Positions 25,418 through 33,600 of a stretch of 38,508 bases of DNA are shown here, piece after piece. Both the position numbers and the translations under genes were made by a program. The notes beneath the pieces were generated by a model. It did not search any database. It was not told the DNA's origin and was given only the letters and a program-made list of their open reading frames with translations. Where the stretch lies: the NCBI GenBank assembly GCA_937915485.1, contig CALGII010000032.1, forward strand, positions 1 through 38,508. The letters run 5' to 3'. Position 1 is the stretch's first letter. Every line of letters begins with the position of its first letter. The stretch comes from an uncultured Ignavibacteriota bacterium (lineage in GTDB: Bacteria; Bacteroidota; Ignavibacteria; Tepidaquicellales; Tepidaquicellaceae).

Positions 25418-26533
25418 ATGTATCACAAATCGAAAGTAAGAACAGGAATCCTGCTTGTACTGTTGATTATTTCATTGATATCGATTGATAATGCGTATTC
25501 TCAAAATACAATTTCAACAGGCGTTCCATTCCTGCTCATCGGACCAAATTCAAGATTTTCCGGTATGGGCGAAACAGGCACCGCAATAGCCGATGATGCT
25601 ACGGCGATGCACTGGAACCCTTCAGGACTCGCGTACCAGACTGCCGGTACCGAAATTAACTTCACTCACTCGCCTTGGCTGGCAGGACTGGGATTATCGG
25701 ATCTTTTTTACGACTATCTCGCCGCTAAAAAATATATTAAAAGCATTAACGGTACTGTCGGCGCGAGTTTGACTTATCTTAACATCGGCGACGTCATAAC
25801 AACTGACGAATTTGGAAACAGAACCGGTAAAGATTATAAGGCTTATGAATTTGCCTTCGCTCTCGCTTATGCGACAAAAGTGCATAAGAACCTCGGCGTG
25901 GGCGTATCTGCAAGGCTTATTTACAGCCGCCTTTCTCCTAATGACTATCAGGTCGGTAACGAAAAAGGAAGCGGAACTGCCTTTTCAACAAGTTTTGACC
26001 TTTCTCTTCTGTATAAACCGACTAACGGACCGAAATTTATAAAAGATAAATTTTCGCTCGGTGTTAATCTCTCTAACATGGGACCCAAAATTACTTATGT
26101 CGACGCTTCTCAGTCGGATCCCCTTCCGACTCAGTTGAGGTTCGGTATCGCATACATGCTTCTTAAAAATGAAGGTAATGAACTTACATTGTCGGCTGAT
26201 TTTTCTAAACTCCTCGTTCACAGAAACGCTGATAATACTGCCGATCCTTTCTATAAGGCGTTCGCCACTTCATGGCGCGGCGGAATCGAAGGCATCGGAA
26301 AATCAATTCAATCATCCGTCGGTATGGAATACTGGTACGGAAGCCCGAGACTTATCGCTCTCAGAGCGGGATACTTCTATGAAGACCCTTCGAACGGAAA
26401 CAGAAAATACATTACGCTCGGCGCAGGCCTTAGATATTCTTTGTACGGATTTGATTTCAGTTACATTACCGGCACGGAAGAGAATCATCCGCTTGCAAAT
26501 ACTTTAAGATTCGGCTTAATTGTTAGTTTTTAA
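25418..26533 (+). CDS. porV: Type IX secretion system outer-membrane protein PorV
   Basis: PorV (LptO, PG27 family) is a 14-strand outer-membrane barrel that picks cargo up from the translocon by its C-terminal domain and hands it to PorU. A signal peptide ends near residue 29. The family start, GVPFLLIGPNSRFSGMGETGTAIADDATAMHWNP, is clear, as is the end LRAGYFYEDPSNGNRKYITLGAGLRY...DFSYI...NTLRFGLIVSF with terminal Phe. At 371 residues it is near the usual 390. A strong GGAGGT (25405-25410) sits 7 bases before the ATG, and the gap to porU is 31 bases, so the two share a transcript. A terminator follows at 26566. Confidence 0.94.
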   Translation: MYHKSKVRTGILLVLLIISLISIDNAYSQNTISTGVPFLLIGPNSRFSGMGETGTAIADDATAMHWNPSGLAYQTAGTEINFTHSPWLAGLGLSDLFYDYLAAKKYIKSINGTVGASLTYLNIGDVITTDEFGNRTGKDYKAYEFAFALAYATKVHKNLGVGVSARLIYSRLSPNDYQVGNEKGSGTAFSTSFDLSLLYKPTNGPKFIKDKFSLGVNLSNMGPKITYVDASQSDPLPTQLRFGIAYMLLKNEGNELTLSADFSKLLVHRNADNTADPFYKAFATSWRGGIEGIGKSIQSSVGMEYWYGSPRLIALRAGYFYEDPSNGNRKYITLGAGLRYSLYGFDFSYITGTEENHPLANTLRFGLIVSF

Positions 26534-26565
26534 TAATTGATTAATTCCTTTATTAAAGTTTATAT

Positions 26566-26597
26566 AAGGCATATATTTCTTTAATATATGCCTTTTT
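26566..26597 (+). terminator. Rho-independent terminator after porV
   Basis: AAGGCATATATT (26566-26577) and AATATATGCCTT (26583-26594) form a perfect 12-bp stem with a 5-base loop, ending in five T. It separates porU-porV from the M6-like gene. Confidence 0.88.
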
Positions 26598-26627
26598 CTA
26601 TTTAATACTTATAATACTTCTGATTCA

Positions 26628-29600
26628 ATGAAAAAGATAACTTTATTATTACTCGTTTTGGTTTTTACCTGCGCGGTTCATTCACAGGACTTAAAGAAAT
26701 TAACGCTCTCGCACGGCTTCAAGCACCCCGTTGAAAATTTTGCTCAGAAGCGAAATTTCCTCGCTATTGCTGATACGATCAAAGTTGTTGCGATTCTCGT
26801 ACAGTTTCAGCAGGACGATGACACGCTTACTACCGGCAACGGTAAATTCGACCTGTCGAACAAATACTATAATCCCGCTCTGCAAAGAGATACTGTCATT
26901 GACTCTCCCCCGTATGACAGCGCGTATTTCGCGGACCATCTTGAATTCCTGAAGAACTATTATTACAAGTCATCGAAAGGCAAACTCGTCATCGATTATG
27001 ATTTGTATGGTAAAGTTATCACTCTTCCGAATAAAATGAAGGACTATTCTCCTTCCGGAAACGATTACACCAAACTCGGTCAGATGTATGCTGATTCCTG
27101 GGCAATCGCCGACAGCATTATCGATTTCTCAGGCTATGATGAAAATAAAACCGCTTTCGTACTTTTTCACGCGGGAGTCGGCAGGGATATAGACCTTGCT
27201 TCCGTAATCGGATTTGACCCAACACCTTACGATCTGCCTTCCGTTTATCTCGGCTTGAGAACTCTTAAAGGCATCTTCGGGCAGAACTTCGAAGGATATC
27301 CGGTAAATAATAATTTTCGAGTCAAAAATTCTCTCGTTATTCCATCAACTGAATTGCGTACTCTGAATCTTACAAGCGGAAATTTCCTTCTTCAACTCGG
27401 AATGAACGGCATTCTGACGGGCGCTTTCGGCAGTTATCTCGGTCTTCCCGATTTGTTTAATACTGTTACCGGCAAAACCGCGATCGGAAGATTCGGACTC
27501 ATGGACGGACAGTCTATCTTCAGTTTCAACGGGCTATTCCCTCCGGAACCTTCTGCTTGGGAAAAAATATATCTCGGCTGGATACAGCCTGTTACCGTCT
27601 CTTACGGAGATTCTTACTTTGATTTGAAATCTTCTTCTACCCCCGAATTGAAGGACTCTACGGTTCTCAAGGTCCTTATCAGCAGCAAAGAGTATTTCCT
27701 TGTCGAGAACAGGAACAGAAGTCCTTTTAACTTAGGTCAGAAAGTATATACACGAAACAGAGCGTTCAGGGATTCAGTCTTATTTGCCAAGGACGCGCCG
27801 GGTTTCGTCAATTACGACATATATCAGGTGAACGGAAATTTATATGATGTGTCCTACCTCGACTGGAGCCTTCCCGGAGTCATCGATGACACCGCGAATT
27901 TCAGAGGCGGAATCCTTATCTGGCATATAGATGAAAATGTAATCGACGCGAATATTCTATCAAATACCGTAAACAACAACATAAACCATAAAGGCGTCGC
28001 CGTTGTTGAGGCAAAAGGCTCACAGGATATCGGCGTTACTTACAGCACGCCCATCGGCGATTATACGAGCGACGGACTGTTCGTTGACTTCTGGTATAAG
28101 GGCAACCACTATGTACCGTCGTCAATTTACAAAAACGAATTTACTCCGACTTCAAAGCCGAATTCATTAAGTTATTCGCTTTCCAATAATAATATTTACA
28201 TTACTGAGTTCGATACCATCTCTTACAGCATGCGCGTAAGAGTTAAGATAGGCAGCGACGTTTTGTCACCGGTTATCGGATTTCCGAAAAATCTCGGAAG
28301 ACCTGTCACTAACGCGAATTCTCAGGTTATTCCCGCCGACATAAACAAAAACGGCAAGGAAATTCTTCTCGTGAATAACGGTCAGGACCTGTACGCCTTC
28401 AGTAATAACGGCAGCGGGCTTCTTAATCAGGGAGGGCTTCTCTTTTCCGGAATCGGTGCTCTGCCGCCAGCATTCGCTTATTATTCATACCTGAACGATA
28501 ACAGAGTTACGGGAATTCAGAACGGTTTGAATTCTTCATCAATCGTTTCATTCCGGCTTAATGCGGGCATAATTACAGACACGGCGGTGATTATTTTCCC
28601 TAATAAGGTATCAACGGCTCCGCTGCTTGTCGATTCATCAAAACTTATTCTCGGATTTGAAAACGGCTTTGTTGTTGAAAGGCTTCTTTCTTCCAATCAG
28701 TTGAATTACCGTGATACGGTTCCAAAAGGTCCTGTCACACGGTTCTCTAAAGAATCATCATCTGTTTACAGATATTCCAATTCACCTTTTGCGGGTATTC
28801 TTGCGGGAAATTTCGTTCAGGGCAATTCGGTTGATTCCCTGCAAATTTATAATGAAAATGAAATCCGCCTTAACGGCAATAAACTTAATATTAATTATTC
28901 GGGTTCTTTTAAGAATGTAATAGCCTGTGATTTAAATAAAGACGGAAGACAGGAAATAATATATTCCGAAGGGAATAAACTTTATTCCGTCAATTCAAAC
29001 GGCATTATGCTGGACAACTTTCCTGTAAAGGTGAGTTCCGAGATTACATCCGGTTTCTCTGTGTCCGATATCGACGATAACGGGATTTTTGACATTATGT
29101 TCGCTACGTCTTCGGGCGACCTGTACGCTGTCGGCTCTAACGCTAAAATTGTTAACGGCTTCCCCGTTAAAATCGGGCCGAACACTTACTCTACGCCCGC
29201 TTTCTTTAATTACAACGATACGCTCGCTGTCTCGATGATTTCCGGAGACGGTTACGTTTACGCGTTCAAAACTAATCATTCGTACAAATCCCAGAATATT
29301 CTCTGGAAGAATTACCTTAAGGATAAGGATTTTTCGAACAGCAACTTCAGAGGCGTTTACACTGCGCCTGTTTTCTCGGACAAACTCCCGAAAGAGAAAG
29401 TGTACAACTGGCCTAACCCTGTTTATGATTCGAAAACTTTTGTCCGCTACTACATTAACGGTAACGCTTCCGACGCTTCAGTTAAAATTCTCGATTTGGC
29501 GGGCGAACTCGTAACGAAACTGAACGGCACGGCGAATTCTTTCGCTGAAAATGAAGTCGTATGGGATGTAAGCAATGTCCAGAGCGGAATATATTACGGA

Positions 29601-29666
29601 GTCGTGGAAGTAACGATTGACGGTTCAACGGAAACAAGGATAATAAAAATTGCTGTCGTAAAATAA
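26628..29666 (+). CDS. Secreted M6 peptidase-like protein lacking the HExxH motif, with T9SS sorting domain
   Basis: A signal peptide (about 1-20, ending VHSQ) precedes a domain with the layout of M6 (immune inhibitor A-like) metallopeptidases: KVVAILVQFQ, FVLFHAGVGRD, LGLPDLF, RFGLMDG, EPSAWEKIYLGWIQP and GGILIWHIDENVID. Where the family has HExGH just before LGLPDL, this protein has GAFGS (265-269), and no other HExxH occurs, so it is probably not a zinc peptidase. Residues about 560-920 hold FG-GAP/VCBS-like repeats with Ca-binding-type loops (DINKNGKE, DLNKDGRQE from 768, DIDDNGIFD). The C-terminus (about 925-1012, NWPNPVYDSKTFVRYYI to IIKIAVVK) is a type A T9SS sorting domain, so it should be cargo of PorV/PorU next door. 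It may act in binding instead of cutting. Confidence 0.87.
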   Translation: MKKITLLLLVLVFTCAVHSQDLKKLTLSHGFKHPVENFAQKRNFLAIADTIKVVAILVQFQQDDDTLTTGNGKFDLSNKYYNPALQRDTVIDSPPYDSAYFADHLEFLKNYYYKSSKGKLVIDYDLYGKVITLPNKMKDYSPSGNDYTKLGQMYADSWAIADSIIDFSGYDENKTAFVLFHAGVGRDIDLASVIGFDPTPYDLPSVYLGLRTLKGIFGQNFEGYPVNNNFRVKNSLVIPSTELRTLNLTSGNFLLQLGMNGILTGAFGSYLGLPDLFNTVTGKTAIGRFGLMDGQSIFSFNGLFPPEPSAWEKIYLGWIQPVTVSYGDSYFDLKSSSTPELKDSTVLKVLISSKEYFLVENRNRSPFNLGQKVYTRNRAFRDSVLFAKDAPGFVNYDIYQVNGNLYDVSYLDWSLPGVIDDTANFRGGILIWHIDENVIDANILSNTVNNNINHKGVAVVEAKGSQDIGVTYSTPIGDYTSDGLFVDFWYKGNHYVPSSIYKNEFTPTSKPNSLSYSLSNNNIYITEFDTISYSMRVRVKIGSDVLSPVIGFPKNLGRPVTNANSQVIPADINKNGKEILLVNNGQDLYAFSNNGSGLLNQGGLLFSGIGALPPAFAYYSYLNDNRVTGIQNGLNSSSIVSFRLNAGIITDTAVIIFPNKVSTAPLLVDSSKLILGFENGFVVERLLSSNQLNYRDTVPKGPVTRFSKESSSVYRYSNSPFAGILAGNFVQGNSVDSLQIYNENEIRLNGNKLNINYSGSFKNVIACDLNKDGRQEIIYSEGNKLYSVNSNGIMLDNFPVKVSSEITSGFSVSDIDDNGIFDIMFATSSGDLYAVGSNAKIVNGFPVKIGPNTYSTPAFFNYNDTLAVSMISGDGYVYAFKTNHSYKSQNILWKNYLKDKDFSNSNFRGVYTAPVFSDKLPKEKVYNWPNPVYDSKTFVRYYINGNASDASVKILDLAGELVTKLNGTANSFAENEVVWDVSNVQSGIYYGVVEVTIDGSTETRIIKIAVVK

Positions 29667-29675
29667 TCTCTTGCA

Positions 29676-30782
29676 TTGAGTTTAATATATGTGATATTGA
29701 TTATCGCGTTCGCGTATTTTTTTCTTCACATACTTTTTCTGCGGGGTTTGAGAAAGTCTGCATCGACGCCGGCAACCGGAAATGCTTATAAACCCATTGT
29801 CACGGTTCTTGTTGCGGCGCGGAACGAAGAGCAGAATATCGGCGCTTGTATTAAATCGCTCAAATCCGTTTCGTATGAGAAGGAACTCCTCGAAATAATT
29901 CTCATAAACGACAATTCCGATGATAAAACCCTTGATATAATGCGCGAAGAAACTTCAGGTCTTAGCCATTTCAAAATTCTGGATACTAAAGACTGCCGGG
30001 AAGGAACACTGCGCGGCAAGACAAGAGCACTCGATTTCGGTTTTTCAAATACAAAAGGCGAACTTGTAATGATGACGGACGCCGATTGCACCGTGAGACC
30101 CGACTGGATTGAAGAGACAGTAAAATACTATGACGATAATACGGGAATGATTTGCGGATTCACACGCATAAAACACACTCGCACACTTTTTACCGGATTG
30201 CAGTCCCTTGACTGGATTTACCTTCAGGCAATCGCCGCTTCGGGCGCGGGGATTAATTCTCCTCTGAGTTGCATAGGCAATAATCTTTCCGTGTCCCGCA
30301 AGGCTTATGAAACGGCAGGAGGATATTCAAAACTGGAATATTCCATCACAGAAGATTTATCGCTTCTGAGAGCGGTGCACAAAAAAAACTTCACGGTTAA
30401 ATATCCCGTTGATTCCAAAATGACCGCTGAAACCGCCGCTTGCGCGTCGGTTCGCGAACTCTACAGGCAGAAAAAAAGATGGTTCAGGGGCGGTTCGGGA
30501 ATCAGTTTGCTCGGTTACTTTCTCGGTTTCCTTCTCTACGCGATGAACGTTTTTCTTGTTTCCGGATTTCTTTTCATGGATACTGCGTGCTATATTTTAG
30601 TGGTGTTACTGAAATTGGTATCCGAATTGATTATAATTATTCCGCTGTATCGAAAACTCGATTTTAAAAACCTGATGTTTTTTTTCCCCCCCTTTCAGTT
30701 GTATTTCGCGGCTTACGGACTTCTCCTCCCGTTCACTTTTCTGACGGGAAAAAGTGTACACTGGAAAGGACGCAATGCTTAG
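29676..30782 (+). CDS. Family 2 glycosyltransferase, membrane-bound
   Basis: A GT-A fold inverting glycosyltransferase. An N-terminal membrane helix (about 2-22) is followed by the catalytic domain: VTVLVAARNEEQNI, LINDNSDDKT, the DxD-type MTDADC (metal/UDP-sugar binding), the acceptor TED (ITEDLSLL) and the RQKKRWFRGG (QxxRW) motif of processive-type enzymes. Three membrane helices follow (about 270-350). No ATG is available near the front; the start is TTG at 29676 or GTG at 29691. It begins 9 bases after the M6-like gene and may be co-transcribed. Its stop overlaps the stop of the convergent gene by 4 bases. Donor and acceptor sugars are unknown. Confidence 0.9.
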   Translation: MSLIYVILIIAFAYFFLHILFLRGLRKSASTPATGNAYKPIVTVLVAARNEEQNIGACIKSLKSVSYEKELLEIILINDNSDDKTLDIMREETSGLSHFKILDTKDCREGTLRGKTRALDFGFSNTKGELVMMTDADCTVRPDWIEETVKYYDDNTGMICGFTRIKHTRTLFTGLQSLDWIYLQAIAASGAGINSPLSCIGNNLSVSRKAYETAGGYSKLEYSITEDLSLLRAVHKKNFTVKYPVDSKMTAETAACASVRELYRQKKRWFRGGSGISLLGYFLGFLLYAMNVFLVSGFLFMDTACYILVVLLKLVSELIIIIPLYRKLDFKNLMFFFPPFQLYFAAYGLLLPFTFLTGKSVHWKGRNA

Positions 30783-31411
30783 AACTTAAGCAGCGGAAAA
30801 TGGAACTGAGTCTTTATGCTCAATGACGAGTATTCACCTGCAAAATTGTAAGAAGTAATTATGTCGAAAATGTATAGAGTAAAACCCAATCCTCCCGACA
30901 GTACAACCTTGCTCTCGCTTTTTTTCAAATCAGGTATCTCGATGTCAGGCGACACGATTCTTTCGACGTTGTAAAATTTAACCTCACCAACAATGAAGGG
31001 CGACGTGAAATTCATTCTGAGGTACTTGTTCGCGAGAAAATAAAATCCGCCTCCAAAAGCGCTTACCCTCGTTTCAAGCGTGTTCAGGTAGTACTGCGAC
31101 TTGAACACATCCTGTCCCGGATGCTTTGAAAACTGATACTCGCCGAACAAAACAAGCGGATATATGTGAAACGAGGCGAACTCAAGACGGACGCCGTATG
31201 TAATAGCGTTTCGCGAATTATCAGCGAAACCCTTCATCGGGAAATCTACCCCGAGAAACGGCGCTGCAAATAACCCCGAAGGTTTACCGGATACCGATTG
31301 GTACGAAAATACCGTCGTCGTGTCCTTTTTCTCATCTTCGCCCTGCGCTGATAAAATATTAACCGATGCGAACAAGAAAATTAATATTAAAAAACAATCT
31401 CTCTTTATCAT
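30779..31411 (-). CDS. Secreted outer-membrane-like protein of unknown function
   Basis: A signal peptide (about 1-23, ending LSAQ) leads into a mature part of about 187 residues with amphipathic strands (ITYGVRLEFASF, YPLVLFGEYQF, TRVSAFGGGFYFLA, VVLSGGLGFTLYIF, LSIKTQFHFPLLKF) and a terminal Phe, consistent with a small outer-membrane barrel. I do not recognise the family. It is the last gene of the minus-strand operon and overlaps the DUF2520 gene by 4 bases (ATGA). Confidence 0.75.
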   Translation of the reverse strand: MIKRDCFLILIFLFASVNILSAQGEDEKKDTTTVFSYQSVSGKPSGLFAAPFLGVDFPMKGFADNSRNAITYGVRLEFASFHIYPLVLFGEYQFSKHPGQDVFKSQYYLNTLETRVSAFGGGFYFLANKYLRMNFTSPFIVGEVKFYNVERIVSPDIEIPDLKKSESKVVLSGGLGFTLYIFDIITSYNFAGEYSSLSIKTQFHFPLLKF

Positions 31412-32271
31412 TTCCCGATTAATTTCTTTAATTTTTCCGTGTCAAGTTTTTTATTCCTCGCGTGTGCCGCTTTCATTAATGCCCTTGACGCGCTCCTGTA
31501 ATATTCAACAAATTCAGGATATTTTCTATGCATTACGTCCAGATGAACTTTTATTGTTTTTGCGTCCCCTCTCGCAATGGGACCTGTTATCGAACCGGCT
31601 GCGCCGCGCTTCTTCAAGTTTTCAAGGGTCGTCCGTATCAACGGTTCCTGTGATGCGAAGAGTTTGTCCGCCGATATGCCTATGGACTTCGATATTAATT
31701 CCGACAGATAGAAATTCGCGAGTATGAAATTTGATGCCAGCACGCAACTCAAATGGTACTCCGGTTTCGATTTCGACGGAATAATTATAAAATCCGATTT
31801 CAATTTTTTTATGATTATTTTCAATACCGCAAGCGCGGCGCTTCCTCCTTCAATCCCGAAATATATATTTTTCAGGAAACCGCTGTTTCTAAAATTTTTG
31901 AACGGTATTGTCTGAATAGGATGAAACGACGCGAGATTCGATTTCTTAATGCCCGTTCCGGAAAGAACGGATGCGGTAAGCGCTCCGCTTGTGTGCGCCA
32001 GTACAGCGTCCGGCGGAATATAAAATCTTCGGGATTCCTTTACGACCTGCCGGATGTCTTCATCCTTAACCGCGTATATGACTACATCGGCTTTGTCAAA
32101 ACAGCCTTGTTGTATTCCGCCGTAAACATTCGTACACCCTGTCAGTTTGCCTATCTTCCGGACGACTTTTGTTGACGTGTCTGCTAAAGCGTGTATTTTA
32201 TATCCCGCTCTCCTTAATTCGAAGGCGAATGCCGTGCCTACATTACCCGTACCGATGATGCTGATTCTCAT
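31408..32271 (-). CDS. Rossmann-fold and DUF2520 domain protein
   Basis: The N-terminal half is an NADP-binding Rossmann domain with IGTGNVGTAFAFELRRAG (residues 6-23), DVVIYAVKDEDI, and AHTSGALTASVL followed by SFHPIQTIP. The C-terminal half (about 155-275) is the all-helical DUF2520 domain with YHLSCVLASNF and GAAGSITGPIARGD. The fold resembles 6-phosphogluconate-dehydrogenase-type and F420-dependent reductases, and the reaction is unknown. It overlaps dtd by 4 bases upstream and the outer-membrane gene by 4 bases downstream, so coupling is tight. Confidence 0.92.
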   Translation of the reverse strand: MRISIIGTGNVGTAFAFELRRAGYKIHALADTSTKVVRKIGKLTGCTNVYGGIQQGCFDKADVVIYAVKDEDIRQVVKESRRFYIPPDAVLAHTSGALTASVLSGTGIKKSNLASFHPIQTIPFKNFRNSGFLKNIYFGIEGGSAALAVLKIIIKKLKSDFIIIPSKSKPEYHLSCVLASNFILANFYLSELISKSIGISADKLFASQEPLIRTTLENLKKRGAAGSITGPIARGDAKTIKVHLDVMHRKYPEFVEYYRSASRALMKAAHARNKKLDTEKLKKLIGK

Positions 32272-32714
32272 TTTTCCAGAATTATTGTGACAGGTCCGTC
32301 GTTTATCGATTTGACGTGCATCTTGGCGGCAAATACTCCTGTCTTTATTTTATCTTTATTGTAAAAAGTTCTTAATGATTCGTTGAATCTTTCGTACAGT
32401 GAACTGGCTTTTTCCGGCTCTTCCGCGAAAATGAAACTCGGTCTGTTGCCGCTCTTTCCATTATCCGTGCATAAAGTGAATTGCGATATGACCATTATCT
32501 CCCCTCTTACGTCTTTCACGCTAAGGTTCATCAATCCTTTCTCGTCCTCAAATATTCGGAGGTCGGAAATTTTTTGAGCAAGTTTGTCGGAATTTTTCTC
32601 GTCGTCGCCCCTCCGTACGCCGAGATAGACAAGCAGACCTTTATCCGTGCTGCTGTAAACCTTACCGTCTATTGTTACCGATGATTCGAGTACCCTTTGT
32701 ATAACCGCAATCAT
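32268..32714 (-). CDS. dtd: D-aminoacyl-tRNA deacylase
   Basis: Dtd hydrolyses D-amino acids (and Gly) wrongly attached to tRNA, protecting translation. The start MIAVIQRVLESSVTIDGKV, the active-site strand SQFTLCTD, GNRPSF, and the cross-subunit NDGPVT motif at the C-terminus (with the Gly-cis-Pro) are all present. At 148 residues the length is standard. Its start overlaps the prmC stop (TAATG), indicating translational coupling. Confidence 0.97.
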   Translation of the reverse strand: MIAVIQRVLESSVTIDGKVYSSTDKGLLVYLGVRRGDDEKNSDKLAQKISDLRIFEDEKGLMNLSVKDVRGEIMVISQFTLCTDNGKSGNRPSFIFAEEPEKASSLYERFNESLRTFYNKDKIKTGVFAAKMHVKSINDGPVTIILEK

Positions 32715-33595
32715 TATTTTACAGTTAAAACCCTGTAATTTCCCGAATAATCTTTAAGGAATTCGAAATCTTCCGGGTTTTTGCTTTTTAATAATTTGGT
32801 CAGTTCATCCTTCCTGTTATAGGCAATCTCAAGAAAGAGTTCCCTGTTTCCCTTAATTTCAAGAAGTTTTCTGTAAAAAACAAGTCCGTCTCCGTCGTCC
32901 GTTAACGCTTTTTTTGGTTCATATTTCCTGACCTCCTCATCCAGAAAACCGTATTCCTCAACCGATATATACGGTGGATTCGACACTATGCAATTGAATC
33001 TTTTTCCGCTCTCGCTTTCCAATTCACCAATATCAAATTGCGACGAAAGAAAATCTCTTTTCAGGATTAAATATTTACTGCTATCTACTTTATTTTTAAG
33101 CAAATTGCACCTTGTCGTTTCAATAGCATTGTCGCTATTGTCAACAGCGGTATAAAAATACTTCCTTCCCGCCTTCTCCATTTCTTTCACAATGGCAGTT
33201 GCTATGCAGCCCGAACCTGAACCAATTTCGAGAATCGTTATTTCGTCAGCCCGTTCCGTTCGCTCTAAGAATTTTTCCACCAATACTTCCGTATCCGGCC
33301 TTGGAATCAGTACGTATTCATTCACTTCAATTTCATATCCGTAAAAATTTGTCGAGCCGAGTATGTATTGTAATGGTTCTTTGTTCAAACGCCTTTTAAG
33401 GTAAGATTTGAATGCGGTAACTTCATTTTCGAGTAGCGGTTTGTCATAATTCAGGTACAAATCCAATCGTTTGCATTTCAGAGACTCCGAAAGCAGCAGT
33501 TCCGCGTTCAATCTCGAATCTCTTATTCCGTTTTTCGATAACAGTTCCGCTGAATAATTCAGTATTTGCAAGAGCGTTGTGAGTTTTTCCTGCAT
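32714..33595 (-). CDS. prmC: Release factor glutamine methyltransferase
   Basis: PrmC methylates the Gln of the GGQ loop in release factors RF1 and RF2 using S-adenosylmethionine. The N-terminal helical domain (about 1-80) ends with PLQYILGSTNFYG. The SAM motif is ILEIGSGSGCIATAI (121-135), and the catalytic NPPY is at 206-209. At 293 residues the length is usual. The prfA gene, its common neighbour, is not in the window. It starts 5 bases after the upstream lipoprotein gene and is coupled to dtd. Confidence 0.97.
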   Translation of the reverse strand: MQEKLTTLLQILNYSAELLSKNGIRDSRLNAELLLSESLKCKRLDLYLNYDKPLLENEVTAFKSYLKRRLNKEPLQYILGSTNFYGYEIEVNEYVLIPRPDTEVLVEKFLERTERADEITILEIGSGSGCIATAIVKEMEKAGRKYFYTAVDNSDNAIETTRCNLLKNKVDSSKYLILKRDFLSSQFDIGELESESGKRFNCIVSNPPYISVEEYGFLDEEVRKYEPKKALTDDGDGLVFYRKLLEIKGNRELFLEIAYNRKDELTKLLKSKNPEDFEFLKDYSGNYRVLTVK

Positions 33596-33600
33596 CGGAT

